A stretch of 64,000 nucleotides of DNA from an uncultured Kordia sp. (GTDB taxonomy: Bacteria; Bacteroidota; Bacteroidia; Flavobacteriales; Flavobacteriaceae): assembly GCF_947489565.1 (NCBI RefSeq), contig NZ_CANLEA010000009.1, positions 124,001 through 188,000 on the forward strand. Reading direction: 5' to 3'. The translations under genes were made by a program, and so were the position numbers. Below, one piece after another: positions 34,727-45,407 of the stretch. Position 1 is the stretch's first letter; every line of letters starts with the position of its first letter. Under the pieces are notes generated by a model. It had not been told where the DNA came from. It did no database searches and saw only the letters and a program-made list of their open reading frames with translations.

Positions 34727-34763
34727 GAAAAAGCGATTATTACAGGTGCAATAATCGCTTTTT
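34727..34763. terminator. Bidirectional terminator after the 1937-aa LRR gene
   Basis: AAAAGCGATTATT pairs with AATAATCGCTTTT across an 8-nt loop, with T-runs on both strands. It lies 30 bp after the stop of the minus-strand gene. Confidence 0.85.
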
Positions 34764-34792
34764 GAATGTTTTGTATGCCGTTTTACGTTCTT

Positions 34793-37700
34793 TTATTCGT
34801 TTTCTGGCAATTGTTCTGTGATTTGATACGTACTAAAGTTTAAAAAGTTTCCTGGATGCGCTAGTACATTTTGCAATATGAACGGCGTATCTGGATTGGT
34901 TCCTGTGTATTGTGTGCTTCCGTCCATGTTGACATCGTTTGCTTCATAACCCGTAACCACATAGGTTGGAAAGTTGAGGAAGTTTCCAACATCATTGAGT
35001 ACTTTTGAAAGAATTGCTGGTGCATCTGGATTGGTTCCAGAGTACTGCACTAAGTTATCTCCATTTACATTTCCAGACCACATTCCTACCGTATTCGCAG
35101 GCATTCCAAAGGTTGTTTGTGCATTTGAGCCATAAGTAAGCTGATTGTTACTATCGGTAAAATCTACGGAAGTGAGCGTAATATTAGACAAGGTAAGCGC
35201 GCCATCTGACATGATTCCTAAGTGATTTCGGTGTTTGATAACAATATAATAATCGCCAGGTGCTTGACTAAAACTTACTGGAGTCGTTGTATTATTTGCA
35301 GTTGCTTCTACAATGTTACCATCACGTTTTAATACCGCAGATTTTCCATCAATGATTGTTGCAGGATTTGTAGCATCTCTGAGTTCTATCCAAACCCAAT
35401 CAACTATTTTGTCTTGTCCAGTAGCCGAAAATACTTCATTAGACATGCCAATAGCATCTGCATAAGGACTTGCATTATCAGAAATATAATTATTGTCTTT
35501 TAAATCTGTTCGCATAAAGCCATCTGTGTTTTGAAGCATGGCACCTTGCAAATATACTTTTGCTGCTATTTGAATAGGATTTCCACAGAATTCACTGAAA
35601 CTTGTGGTCGGTTCTACAAGTGACCAATTGCTCGTACTATATGCGGCATCATCGACTTGAATACAAAATAAATCTACATTTCCAAGCGTAATGAACGTTG
35701 TTACGTTGCCATTGTTTCCATTTTGAACATTTAAGGCAATTAATGCAGCGTTATCTGCTATTAAACTGGTTAGGTTGCTATTATTACTCAGGTCTACTTC
35801 TCCAAGGATATTGAGTCCACAGTTTAAAATTTCTAATGCTGCAAAATCTTCAATTCCTGTAAGATCAAAAATACCAAGGTTACGAATGTTTAAGTCGTTT
35901 ACCGTGTTGATGTTTGCCGTAGTTACATAATCGTCTAAGGTTGTATCTAAGCCTAAATCAATAAGCGCTTGCTCAAAGTTATCGTCTGGCACGTATGTCA
36001 ACCCAGGAATTGTCGTTGTAGCCACACAAATATCAAAGGTTTCTGTTGAGTTTGCTAAATCAGAATATACTTGAACGTAATATGTGTTTCCAACCGTTAA
36101 ACCAGTTGCTTGACTTTGTAATTCATCTGCACAGTATAGTGCATTTGTGATGTTTCCGCAATTGTATGTTTGCGCATCAATAACAGCATGAAATACCGTA
36201 TTTGACGGGCCTGTTGTATTTAAGATTGATATGTTATGCGTAGTTTCTGTAGCAACGAAACTAAACCAAACATCTGTAAAGTTTGGCGAGTCTCCAAAAC
36301 AATGCAAGGAATTTGAATCGGTTGCTCCTACTAAGGTTCCTGAAACTGTCATATTACAAGTACCATTACTTATTGGAATGTCGATTGCATCTACACATTC
36401 ATCATTTTCAAGGAAACCGCAATCTGTACTGAAGTTTGTTCCTGTATCTACATCGTCCCAATTGGCAGTACTGTATGCTACATCATCTACTTGAACACAG
36501 GCTAGATTTGGTGTGTTTCTAGTGAAGAAAAACCTAAAGTTCATATTGTTTCCATTTTGAACATTTATACCTGTTAAGAAATTACTGTTTTCTGCAAATA
36601 GCGCATCAAAAGCTGGATGATCAGATACGTCAATTTTTGTGATAAGAGTTCCTGAGACACTCAAGATTTGCAAGGCTAAATTAGCTGATATGTCTAGTAC
36701 TGAAACTGGGCAATTCCCAAGATATAATTGTTCTAGGTTTGGACTGTTAGTAACATCTATCGTTGATATTTGTGTATCACTTAGTGATAGCAAAACTAAA
36801 TTTGTGTTTGTTGTGACATCTACAGACGACATCGACGTATTTCCTTCAAGAGTTAAATCTTCAAGCGCAACATTTTGTGATACATCGATATTGACCAATT
36901 GATTGAGTCGTAAATTAGCTTTTTCTAGTAATAAGTTTTGAGTAAGGTCTATTTCTGCTAATCCATTACTTCCGATATTTACAACCTTTAATGCAGCATT
37001 TTGTGTTAAATCAATAAACAAAATAGTATTATTTTTTAGCTCTAAAATCTCTAAGGCTGTATTTTGAGCCACATTAATGTTTGTCAATTGATTGTCAAAT
37101 GCATATAGAATTTCTAAAGCGGCAAATCCTTGAATTCCTGTTAAGTCAGCTATATTTTTATTACTCACATCTAAAGATGTAACCGTATTGATATTGCTTT
37201 CTAACACATAATCATCTAGTACAGTATCGTATCCTAAATCGATCAGCGCTTGCTCAAAGTTATCATCTGGCACATATACGAGTGTTGGACAATTGGTACT
37301 AAAGGTAACACCTGGATCGACATCATCAGTCCAATTGGCAGTACTGAAGGCTACATCATCTACTTGAATACAACTTAGGTTTGGCGTATCTGTAGCTAAG
37401 AAAAATGTAACATTCATATTGTTTCCGTTTTGCATGTTTAAGTTTGCAAGCGTTGGCGTATTTCTACAAGAAAGCCATTCTAACATTGGATTCCCAGATA
37501 CATCTACTGTTGACACTAAACTTTGTGCGACACTTAATGTTTTTAAAGCCAAATTTGCAGAGACATCTATTTCAGTTACTGGACAGTTTACAAATGATAG
37601 TTGCTCTAAAGCTAAGTTGTTTGATACGTCGATAGATGAAACTTGTGTAAAGCTCACGTTTAGTGTTTTTAAGTTTGTATTTGCAGAGACATTGATACTA

Positions 37701-40606
37701 GGTATTTGAGGATTGCTAAAAACTCCTAAGTCTTCTAATAATAAATTTTGCAATACATTGATGGACGTGAGTTGATTGTTTGAAAAGTAAGCCTGTGTTA
37801 ATGCAGGGTTTTGTGATATATCGATGGTGGTTAACGAATTGTTTGTTGCGGAAATATACGTTAGTAATGGATTTTGCGTAATATTTAATGCTGTAAGGTT
37901 GTTTCCGCCAACTCCCATATTTCTTAAGGCAGGGTTTTGTGTTACATCTAATGACGAAAGAGAATTGTTTTCTGCAAATAAGAATCGTAATTGTGGATTT
38001 TGTGAAACATCTAATGTTGTTAGTGAATTGCCTGCAATGAATACAGTTTCTAAAAGTGAGTTTTGCGTCAAATCTAGTGATGTCATAGTATTCCCTTCAG
38101 CAAAGAACGTTTCTAGGAAAGGGTTTTGCGTTAGATTTACTGTTGTAGAGATATTGTTGTTATCAATATGTAATTCCTCTAAAGCAACAAATGCTTCAAT
38201 TCCTGTTAGGTCTGCAATATTTTTATTGATAACGTCTAATGTTGTCACCGTACTTACATTGGCACGCAATACCAAATCATCTAATACAGTGTCGTATCCT
38301 AAATCGATCAATGCTTGCTCAAAATTGTCATCTGGCACATATACTTGCGTTGGCGGAATGACAGGTGCCACACAAATGTCAAATACCGTATTTGCGTTGG
38401 CTACATGCGAATATACTTGAATGTAATAAGTATTACCAACCGTTAAATTTGTTGCCATACCTTCTAATGCATCGGTGCAATAAATAGCATCTGTAATGTT
38501 TCCACAGTTATAGGTTTGTGCATCAATCAGTGCGTGCCATAAAAAGTCTGGTGCGCCTGTTAGGTTTTGTAATTTGATCACATGACTTGTGTCAGTTGCG
38601 GTAAAGCTGAACCATACATCTGAAAAGTTCGCATTATCACCAAAACATTGTAATGAATTTGAATCTGTTGCATCTAGCATGGTTGCTGTAGTGGTATTTC
38701 CACAAGCAAAATCACTTACAGGAATATTTATAGCGTCTACACATTCGTCATTTATAGCAGCACAAAGTAGACTGAAGTTTGTTCCAGTGTCTACATTGGT
38801 CCAAGCACCAGTACTATAAGTAACATCGTCTACTTGCACACATTCTAAATTTGGAGTGTTGTTGGTATAGAAAAATCTAAAGTTTGTATTGTTTCCGTTT
38901 TGAACATTTATGTTTGTTAATGCTGTTGTATTTTCAGCAAATAGTGCATCAAAAGCTGGATGATTCGATAGATTTATATCTTGAATTAACGTTCCTGAAA
39001 TATTTAAAAACACCAACGCTAAATTTGTAGAAATTTCCAAGTCTGAAATTGGACAGTTTCCTAAAAATAACTCTTTTAAATTTGGATTATTAGAGACATC
39101 TAATATTGATATTTGTGTAGATGTAAGTGCTAAATCTTCTAGGTTTGTATTTGTAGAAACGTCAATAGTTGTTATTTGACTATTATTATTAACACTTAAC
39201 TTCTTTAATGCAATATTCTGAGATACATCAATAGAAGTTAGTTGACAAAACTGAAAGTTTGCTCTTTCCAATGCTACATTTTGTGTTAAGTCAATTGTTG
39301 TTATTGGATTACTCCAAATATCTAGATTAACTAAAGCGGTATTCTGTGTAAGATCAATAGTACTTATTGTATTGCCGTTGATTTCTAATGTCTGTAAAGA
39401 AGTGTTTTGAGTTAGATCTACGCTTGTTAATTGGTTTCCATTTGCATATAACGTTTGTAATGCTGTAAAATCTTCTATTCCTGTTAAATCAGCAACATTG
39501 CTATTGGCAAGATCTACAGCAGTGACCGTATTAATATTAGCCGTTAGCACATAATCATCTAATACATCATCCAAGCCTCTATCAATTAGGTTTTGCTCAA
39601 AATTATTGTCTGGAATGTACGTTACAGGATCACAAAATACGGCAAAAGTAACTCCCGTATCTACACTTCCCCAATTGGACGTACTATATGCTGGACTGTC
39701 AACTTCTATACAAGTCAAGTTTGGATTACTACTAGCAATAAACGCTATAAAATTTGCATTGTTTCCATTTTTCACATTTAACTTTGTGAGTAGATTGTTA
39801 TTACAAATTAAAAGGTTTAAGCTAGGTAAATCTCTTAGATTCAATGTCGTCAATGCATTAAAAGAACAGTTGAGTGTCATTAAACTCGTATTTGCCGATA
39901 CATCTAATGTTGTTAAGTTGTTATTGCTACAGTTTAATGTTTGTAATGACGTAAAGAATTCAATTCCTGTTAGGTCACTTATGTTTTTATTGCTAATGTT
40001 TAAAGCTGTTACTTGATCGAGTGCCGCTGGAAAAATAAATCCATCTACAGGTCCCGTATCTAATCCTAAATCGATCAACGCTTGTTCAAAGTTAGCATCA
40101 GGAATTTCTTCTGCTCCCACAGGAATACAGGATACATTTAAATTAACTGCACCAACATCTCCAGAATTATATCCAGTTATCGTGATATAATACGTTGTTG
40201 TTCCGTCTGACTCAAAAGTTCCATACGATCGAAATCCTGATCCGCATACAGGTGTATTGAAATCATTTGCTGCTACGAGCGATAAATTCCCAGAAGTCCC
40301 TGTGTATACTAAGTATGATGTGTCATATCCGGAAGCACATAAATCTAAAGTTACCTCTTCTGGAATTCCCGAACCTGTGTACGTATACCAAATGTTGGGT
40401 GCATCTAAGTCTACTGCTTGCGGACTGGTAGCATCGGGAGCATTGTCTTCGTCTAAAGTTGCTTCTAGCGTGCTAGAGGTATATGTATTCCCACAAGTAA
40501 TTGGAATAGCATTTGCAAAGTCGTCATTTGATGGTGGCGCAACTTCTGTGGTTGCTAAAAGTAGGTTTGTAAAAATTAATAATACAAATAGTAATTTCTG
40601 TTTCAT
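34793..40606 (-). CDS. Giant secreted leucine-rich-repeat surface protein (1937 aa)
   Basis: Signal peptide MKQKLLFVLLIFTNLLLATTE. Next a PPSNDDFANAIPI-type pre-peptidase-like domain, then four or five LRR blocks. Each block opens with FEQALIDLG and (L)DLTGIEDF-like capping, continues with 21-23-residue repeats (NxLTxLDVSQNPxLxxL), and ends with a QVDDVAYSTANW-type phrase. NDECVDAIDIPIS domains separate the blocks. The C-terminal 250 residues contain IELRDATNPATIIDGKSAVL and two Ca-binding-like repeats (GNVNGDNLVQYSG; DVNMDGSTQYTG). No YPNP-type T9SS tail is seen. Probably an adhesin or binding protein. Its paralogue lies directly upstream. Confidence 0.9.
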   Translation of the reverse strand: MKQKLLFVLLIFTNLLLATTEVAPPSNDDFANAIPITCGNTYTSSTLEATLDEDNAPDATSPQAVDLDAPNIWYTYTGSGIPEEVTLDLCASGYDTSYLVYTGTSGNLSLVAANDFNTPVCGSGFRSYGTFESDGTTTYYITITGYNSGDVGAVNLNVSCIPVGAEEIPDANFEQALIDLGLDTGPVDGFIFPAALDQVTALNISNKNISDLTGIEFFTSLQTLNCSNNNLTTLDVSANTSLMTLNCSFNALTTLNLRDLPSLNLLICNNNLLTKLNVKNGNNANFIAFIASSNPNLTCIEVDSPAYSTSNWGSVDTGVTFAVFCDPVTYIPDNNFEQNLIDRGLDDVLDDYVLTANINTVTAVDLANSNVADLTGIEDFTALQTLYANGNQLTSVDLTQNTSLQTLEINGNTISTIDLTQNTALVNLDIWSNPITTIDLTQNVALERANFQFCQLTSIDVSQNIALKKLSVNNNSQITTIDVSTNTNLEDLALTSTQISILDVSNNPNLKELFLGNCPISDLEISTNLALVFLNISGTLIQDINLSNHPAFDALFAENTTALTNINVQNGNNTNFRFFYTNNTPNLECVQVDDVTYSTGAWTNVDTGTNFSLLCAAINDECVDAINIPVSDFACGNTTTATMLDATDSNSLQCFGDNANFSDVWFSFTATDTSHVIKLQNLTGAPDFLWHALIDAQTYNCGNITDAIYCTDALEGMATNLTVGNTYYIQVYSHVANANTVFDICVAPVIPPTQVYVPDDNFEQALIDLGYDTVLDDLVLRANVSTVTTLDVINKNIADLTGIEAFVALEELHIDNNNISTTVNLTQNPFLETFFAEGNTMTSLDLTQNSLLETVFIAGNSLTTLDVSQNPQLRFLFAENNSLSSLDVTQNPALRNMGVGGNNLTALNITQNPLLTYISATNNSLTTIDISQNPALTQAYFSNNQLTSINVLQNLLLEDLGVFSNPQIPSINVSANTNLKTLNVSFTQVSSIDVSNNLALEQLSFVNCPVTEIDVSANLALKTLSVAQSLVSTVDVSGNPMLEWLSCRNTPTLANLNMQNGNNMNVTFFLATDTPNLSCIQVDDVAFSTANWTDDVDPGVTFSTNCPTLVYVPDDNFEQALIDLGYDTVLDDYVLESNINTVTSLDVSNKNIADLTGIQGFAALEILYAFDNQLTNINVAQNTALEILELKNNTILFIDLTQNAALKVVNIGSNGLAEIDLTQNLLLEKANLRLNQLVNIDVSQNVALEDLTLEGNTSMSSVDVTTNTNLVLLSLSDTQISTIDVTNSPNLEQLYLGNCPVSVLDISANLALQILSVSGTLITKIDVSDHPAFDALFAENSNFLTGINVQNGNNMNFRFFFTRNTPNLACVQVDDVAYSTANWDDVDTGTNFSTDCGFLENDECVDAIDIPISNGTCNMTVSGTLVGATDSNSLHCFGDSPNFTDVWFSFVATETTHNISILNTTGPSNTVFHAVIDAQTYNCGNITNALYCADELQSQATGLTVGNTYYVQVYSDLANSTETFDICVATTTIPGLTYVPDDNFEQALIDLGLDTTLDDYVTTANINTVNDLNIRNLGIFDLTGIEDFAALEILNCGLNILGEVDLSNNSNLTSLIADNAALIALNVQNGNNGNVTTFITLGNVDLFCIQVDDAAYSTSNWSLVEPTTSFSEFCGNPIQIAAKVYLQGAMLQNTDGFMRTDLKDNNYISDNASPYADAIGMSNEVFSATGQDKIVDWVWIELRDATNPATIIDGKSAVLKRDGNIVEATANNTTTPVSFSQAPGDYYIVIKHRNHLGIMSDGALTLSNITLTSVDFTDSNNQLTYGSNAQTTFGMPANTVGMWSGNVNGDNLVQYSGTNPDAPAILSKVLNDVGNFLNFPTYVVTGYEANDVNMDGSTQYTGTNPDTPFILQNVLAHPGNFLNFSTYQITEQLPENE

Positions 40607-40732
40607 GTTTTGAGTTTAATTAAGCATTTTTTTAGCACCTGTAATCTATTATGTCATTTTTTAATCTTTGTAACCTGAAAATCTTAATTATTTTAAAAAC
40701 AGACTTCTCAGATTTTAGATTTATAAATGGCA

Positions 40733-40740
40733 CAAAGCTA
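40733..40740 (-). promoter_or_regulatory. Putative -7 element (TAGCTTTG) of the 1937-aa LRR gene
   Basis: Perfect TAnnTTTG on the minus strand, 126 bp before the ATG at 40606. The homologous position before the paralogue (near 45211) is one base different in spacing. Confidence 0.35.
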
Positions 40741-40995
40741 GTGTACATGGATTTTAAGACATATACATCTACTACTCTGATTTTAAATAAAGTGACTTAT
40801 TAATCAATATGGAACGAGGGAAAAATTGCTTCCGCGAATGTACTTAAATGAATTCTTTTTTTAAACTTAAAAATCTTAAATCCATCGATATTTATAAATA
40901 ACGATTGTTAAAATTGTATGGTGATTATTTTAAAACTTTTAAAACCTCATCTTGAGCTTGAACAAATACATTATTAAAGTGATTTTTTTATTCTT
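40741..40995. other. Intergenic region duplicated with the LRR genes
   Basis: Contains AATGTACTTAAATGAATT at 40837-40854, repeated exactly at 45324-45341 upstream of the paralogue, with further similarity on both sides (AAATCTTAAAT(C)..). The duplication that made the two genes therefore included upstream DNA. No gene is present. Confidence 0.6.
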
Positions 40996-43900
40996 CTATT
41001 CATGTTCTGGCAATTGTTCTATAATTTGAAAAGTAGGAAAGTTTAAGAAGTTCCCTGGATGTGCCAATGCATTTTGCAATAAAAATGGTGCATCAGGACT
41101 TGTACCTGAATATTGTGTGTGACCATCCATATTGATATCGTGTGCATCATAACCTAAAACTCTATAGGTAGGGAAGTTTAGAAAGTTTCCTGGATCATTT
41201 AGTACTTTTGAGAGAATCGCTGGTGTATCTGCACTGTTTCCCGAATATTGGATTAAATGATCTCCATTTACATCACCACACCACATTCCTAGAGTGTTTT
41301 CTGGCATTCCAAAGGTCGTTTGCGCATGTGTTCCATAGGTAATTGGATTGTTACTATTTGTAAAATCTACAGCAGTGACCGTATCAGACAGCGCAAAAGT
41401 ACTATTTGACATGATTCCAAAGTGATTTCTGTGTTTTATGACGATGTAATAATCACCCGCATCTTGACTGAAGCTTATCGGAGTAGAAACATTGTTTGCA
41501 GTTGCTTCTACAATATCGCCATCACTTTGTAGTATTGCTGATTTTCCATCAATGATCGTCGTAGGATTTGTGGCATCTCTAAGTTCTATCCATATCCAAT
41601 CGACTATTTTATCATTACCTACAGCGGTAAAAGCCTCATAAGATATACTAGCTCCATCTCCATAAGGACTGGCGGCTTTATCAATGTAATTATTATCTTT
41701 TAAGTCGGCTCGCATAAAACCATTGGTGCTTTGTAGCATAGCGCCTTGCAAGTATACTTTTGCCGCTATTTGAACCGAAGTATTACAAAGTTCATTAAAG
41801 CTTGTAGTAGGTTCAATATTTGACCAATTGGTTGTACTATATGCAGCAACATCTACTTGAATACAGGATAAATCAAAGTTTCCAAGCGTGGTAAATGCTA
41901 TTATATTGGTATTGTTTCCGTTTTTTATATTGAAGCTAGTCAACATATTATTGTCTACTGCTACATCATTTAGGTTGCTGTTGTTACTTAAATCTAGTAT
42001 GCTTAAAAGGTTTACGCCACAGTCTAAGATTTCCAATGCTGCAAAGTCTTCTATTCCTATAAGATCAGAAATACCGAGATTGCGAATGTTTAAGTTAGTT
42101 ACCGTATTGATATTTGCTGTTGCTACATAATCGTCCAACACATCGTCAAAGTTTAAATCGATGAGTGCTTGTTCAAAGTTATCATCTGGCACATAGGTAA
42201 GTCCTGGTGTCGTTGTTGTGGCAACACACACATCAAATGTTTCTGTTGAAGCAGCTATATCTGTATATACTTGAAGATAGTAAGTATTTCCAATAATTAA
42301 TCCTGTTACCTCATCTTCTAACGCATTTGAAGTTGAACAATAGATTGCATCGGTGATGTTTCCGCAGTTATAGGTTTGTGCATCAATGACCGTAATATAT
42401 ATTCCTGAATTAACTCCTGATGAATTTAGTATTTTGATGTTATGTGTGGTTTCTGTGGCAACAAAACTGAACCAAACATCTGAAAAGCTACCTGAGTCTC
42501 CAAAACATTGAAATGTGTTTGAGTTTGTAGCCAATGCTAGCGTTCCGGCAACAGCATTTTCGCAAAGAACAGTACTAATTGGCACAGCAATGGCATCTAC
42601 ACAATTATCATTTTCAGGAAAATTACAATCCGTAGTGAAGTTTGTGCCGAGATCAACATTGTTCCAGTTGGCAGTACTGTATGCCGCATCATCTACCTGA
42701 ACACAGCTTAAACTTGGTGTGTTTGTAGTATTGAAAGTTAAGACATTTGCATTGTTTCCATTTTGAATATTTATACTATTAAGCATGTCGCTATCATTAC
42801 AGGATAAATTTATTAAGTCTGGATTTTGAGATACATCTATATAAAATAGCGAGCTTCCTTCGGCATGTAACGTTTGCAGTAAGACATTATCCGTAACATC
42901 AATTCCTGCGATAGGGCAGTTTGCTAGTGATAGACTTTTTAAGTTTATATTGTCTGAAATAGCTACTTCTGAAATTTGTGTATTGCTTATGTTTAAAACT
43001 TCCAAAGCAGTATTTACAGTGACATTTATAGTTGAAATTTGACTGTATCCGTCAATATTTAGTGTTTGTAGTGTTGGGTTTTGTGATACATTAATACTGT
43101 TTAATTGATTGTTTTCAAAATGTGCAGCTGACAGTAGTGGACTTTGAGTGATATCAACCGAGGTCAATTCATTATCTGCCGCAGACACATACGATAGTGA
43201 TGGATTGTTTGTAACATCTAAGGCACTAATACTATTTCCGTCTATTGTTAAAGATGTTAGTGCGATATTTTGAGTAACATCGATTCTTCTTAATGAATTA
43301 TTTGCTGCATTTACGATTGTTAACGCTGGATTTTGAGTTAAAATTAAACTATTAAATGAATTGTTAGCAACATTCAAATTTTCTAATAATGGATTTTGAA
43401 TAACATCGATTCTCCATAATGAATTTCCTTCTGCAAGTATCGTTGTTAACAGTGGATTTTGAGAAACATCTAACTCCCTTAGGGCATTGTTAGGAAATAC
43501 CAATGTTGTCAATTGTGCATTTTGACTAACATCTAAAACAGTAACCATATTATCACTAAAATCCAATTGTTGTAATGCTGTAAAATCTTCAATTCCTTTA
43601 AGTTTTACAATGTTCTTGTTGGTAATATTTAAAGAAGTTACTGAATTAATATTTGCCGTAAGCACATAATTATCTAACACATCATCATAACCTAAATCGA
43701 TTAATGCTTGCTCAAAGTTATTGTCTGGCACAAATGTTTGTCCTGGAGGTACTATTAACATATATTCTTGCAGACAGAATGACACATCCCTCGCGGGTGT
43801 TAGATCCAATGGATAAGGACCTATACTCGTTTGAAATACCCAAGAATAAATTTGAATAATTAATTCATCACCTACTTCCCAACCACTTAAAACAGTATCT

Positions 43901-44952
43901 TCTGGAGTAACACCAATAGCATTTGTGCATATAATCTCATTTCCTACAGCATTTCTTATAATAATCCCAGGATTACCTCCAAGTGTTGTCCAAATTAATG
44001 CATCGGTTGTTGCCGTCCATGTAAAAAATTGATCATATCCTGTATTGCCAGCATTACATGTTCCGTCTAGTCCACTATCGGTAGTTCCATCCGTACTAAA
44101 AGGTAAGGTTCTTTCAGTACAATACTCCCCAAAATCATCAGGAACAATTGGAATGGCTCCAGTTATTAAATCATTTTCTGGAGTATTGAATTCTTGCAAA
44201 CAGAATGTACGGGAATCATGATGTGTGTATTTGTATAAATGTATTTGAATGATGAGTTCTTCTCCAAGTTGCCATCCACTAAGTCTCACAGAATCTCCAT
44301 AAGATCTTACAGCACATACATATTCAACCCCCGAAGTACTTCGAATTGTAATTCCAACTAAGTCAGTATTGGGTCCAAAAAGCAAACCTGTAGAAGTTGT
44401 TGTCCATGTAAAGAATTGATCTGCACCTGTGTTTTCACCTCTACAACTACTATCTAATCCGCTATCTGTAGTAGTATAGGTATCTGTGTCGAAAAGTACA
44501 GTTAGGTTATTACTCGTTATGGAACAATCACTTCCTACAGCGCTTGGCGTTATCGGAATTGCTCCAGCAGCTGTATCGTTCGGTGGCGGAATAATTGTTT
44601 TTTCTTCTAAACAGAAACGTGAAATCATAGTTCCACCAGAAGGAAATCGTGTTCTATTTACTTGAATGATGAGATTGTCTCCTACTTCCCAACCTGTAAA
44701 AATAATATCTGAGGAATTACCTGAACCTAGGCTTGTACAATCAATTATATCATACGGTGCCGTTGCATTTCTAACAATGACTCCAACAGGTTCATTACTT
44801 CCAAATCTCTCAAATTTTAAACCATCGGTTGTTGCTGTCCATGTAAAAAATAGATCTAGTGTTCCAGAACCAGTAAATCTACATCCGCCCAAACCACTAT
44901 CAGTTATACCTGGCATTCCAAAATCGAGTTCAATTAGGTTATCGTTTGACAA
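40996..44952 (-). CDS. LRR surface protein paralogue, main fragment after a frameshift
   Basis: 1318 residues beginning only at a TTG and lacking a signal peptide. The first residues (SNDNLIELDFG) continue the reading of the 44934-45173 frame by a one-base shift. Three repeated TDSGLD...FFTWTATTDGL...GWEVGD domains come first, then one large LRR block (about nt 42700-43700), then NDNCVDAIAVPIS and a short LRR block, and a C-terminal 250-residue part closely matching the 1937-aa protein (IELRDATNPTTIIDGKSAIL; GDVNGDHLIQYSG; DINMDGHTQYSG). It would be a secreted surface protein if the frame were restored. Confidence 0.85.
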   Translation of the reverse strand: MSNDNLIELDFGMPGITDSGLGGCRFTGSGTLDLFFTWTATTDGLKFERFGSNEPVGVIVRNATAPYDIIDCTSLGSGNSSDIIFTGWEVGDNLIIQVNRTRFPSGGTMISRFCLEEKTIIPPPNDTAAGAIPITPSAVGSDCSITSNNLTVLFDTDTYTTTDSGLDSSCRGENTGADQFFTWTTTSTGLLFGPNTDLVGITIRSTSGVEYVCAVRSYGDSVRLSGWQLGEELIIQIHLYKYTHHDSRTFCLQEFNTPENDLITGAIPIVPDDFGEYCTERTLPFSTDGTTDSGLDGTCNAGNTGYDQFFTWTATTDALIWTTLGGNPGIIIRNAVGNEIICTNAIGVTPEDTVLSGWEVGDELIIQIYSWVFQTSIGPYPLDLTPARDVSFCLQEYMLIVPPGQTFVPDNNFEQALIDLGYDDVLDNYVLTANINSVTSLNITNKNIVKLKGIEDFTALQQLDFSDNMVTVLDVSQNAQLTTLVFPNNALRELDVSQNPLLTTILAEGNSLWRIDVIQNPLLENLNVANNSFNSLILTQNPALTIVNAANNSLRRIDVTQNIALTSLTIDGNSISALDVTNNPSLSYVSAADNELTSVDITQSPLLSAAHFENNQLNSINVSQNPTLQTLNIDGYSQISTINVTVNTALEVLNISNTQISEVAISDNINLKSLSLANCPIAGIDVTDNVLLQTLHAEGSSLFYIDVSQNPDLINLSCNDSDMLNSINIQNGNNANVLTFNTTNTPSLSCVQVDDAAYSTANWNNVDLGTNFTTDCNFPENDNCVDAIAVPISTVLCENAVAGTLALATNSNTFQCFGDSGSFSDVWFSFVATETTHNIKILNSSGVNSGIYITVIDAQTYNCGNITDAIYCSTSNALEDEVTGLIIGNTYYLQVYTDIAASTETFDVCVATTTTPGLTYVPDDNFEQALIDLNFDDVLDDYVATANINTVTNLNIRNLGISDLIGIEDFAALEILDCGVNLLSILDLSNNSNLNDVAVDNNMLTSFNIKNGNNTNIIAFTTLGNFDLSCIQVDVAAYSTTNWSNIEPTTSFNELCNTSVQIAAKVYLQGAMLQSTNGFMRADLKDNNYIDKAASPYGDGASISYEAFTAVGNDKIVDWIWIELRDATNPTTIIDGKSAILQSDGDIVEATANNVSTPISFSQDAGDYYIVIKHRNHFGIMSNSTFALSDTVTAVDFTNSNNPITYGTHAQTTFGMPENTLGMWCGDVNGDHLIQYSGNSADTPAILSKVLNDPGNFLNFPTYRVLGYDAHDINMDGHTQYSGTSPDAPFLLQNALAHPGNFLNFPTFQIIEQLPEHE

Positions 44953-45173
44953 CCTGTTCCTTCTGGTAAAGGCGTAATTGGTATGGCTAATTCGACCGTA
45001 TCTGGGACATTGACTTCATCAGTGCTTGCTTCTACTGTATTTGAAGTATCGTTATCTTCATTAATTAGTGGAAGTGTATTGGTAAAATTGTTGTTTGGAA
45101 GTGACGCAACTTCTGAAGCTGCAAAAAGAATGCTAGTAACAGTTAAGAATACGAATAGTAATTTTAATCTCAT
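44934..45173 (-). CDS. LRR surface protein paralogue, N-terminal fragment with signal peptide
   Basis: The ATG at 45173 starts signal peptide MRLKLLFVFLTVTSILFAA, followed by SLPNNNFTNTLPLINEDN and AIPITPLPEGTGC, the counterpart of PSNDDFANAIPI in the paralogue and of AIPITPSAVGSDC further downstream in the same gene. The frame stops after GCQTIT at 44934. The next part of the domain continues in the frame of 40996-44952. Restoring one base near TTGTCA (about 44950) would fuse the two into one protein of about 1395 residues. A sequencing error or real inactivation are both possible. Confidence 0.75.
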   Translation of the reverse strand: MRLKLLFVFLTVTSILFAASEVASLPNNNFTNTLPLINEDNDTSNTVEASTDEVNVPDTVELAIPITPLPEGTGCQTIT

Positions 45174-45407
45174 GTGAACGGATTTAGTTATTTTTTTAAA
45201 TCGTAAATAGCACAAAAGACGATATATAAATATACCTTGAAACAAATAATGATTATTGTTTTTCTTGTGTAATAATAACGTATTAAATAAATACGAACTA
45301 TGGGGAAAAAATTTACTTTAGCTAATGTACTTAAATGAATTTTATTTTGCAGATTAAATATCTTAAATCTGTCACTATTTCAAAATTATTGACTCTTAAA
45401 ATAATAA

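Noticed and set aside
37824-38420. Long plus-strand frames opposite the LRR genes
   Set aside because: The regular repeats of the LRR genes create open frames on the opposite strand; no start context or function is visible.
44952-44954. TTG as a genuine start of the second LRR protein
   Set aside because: It would leave a surface protein without a signal peptide and begins in the middle of a domain whose start is in the preceding frame; a frameshift explains this better.
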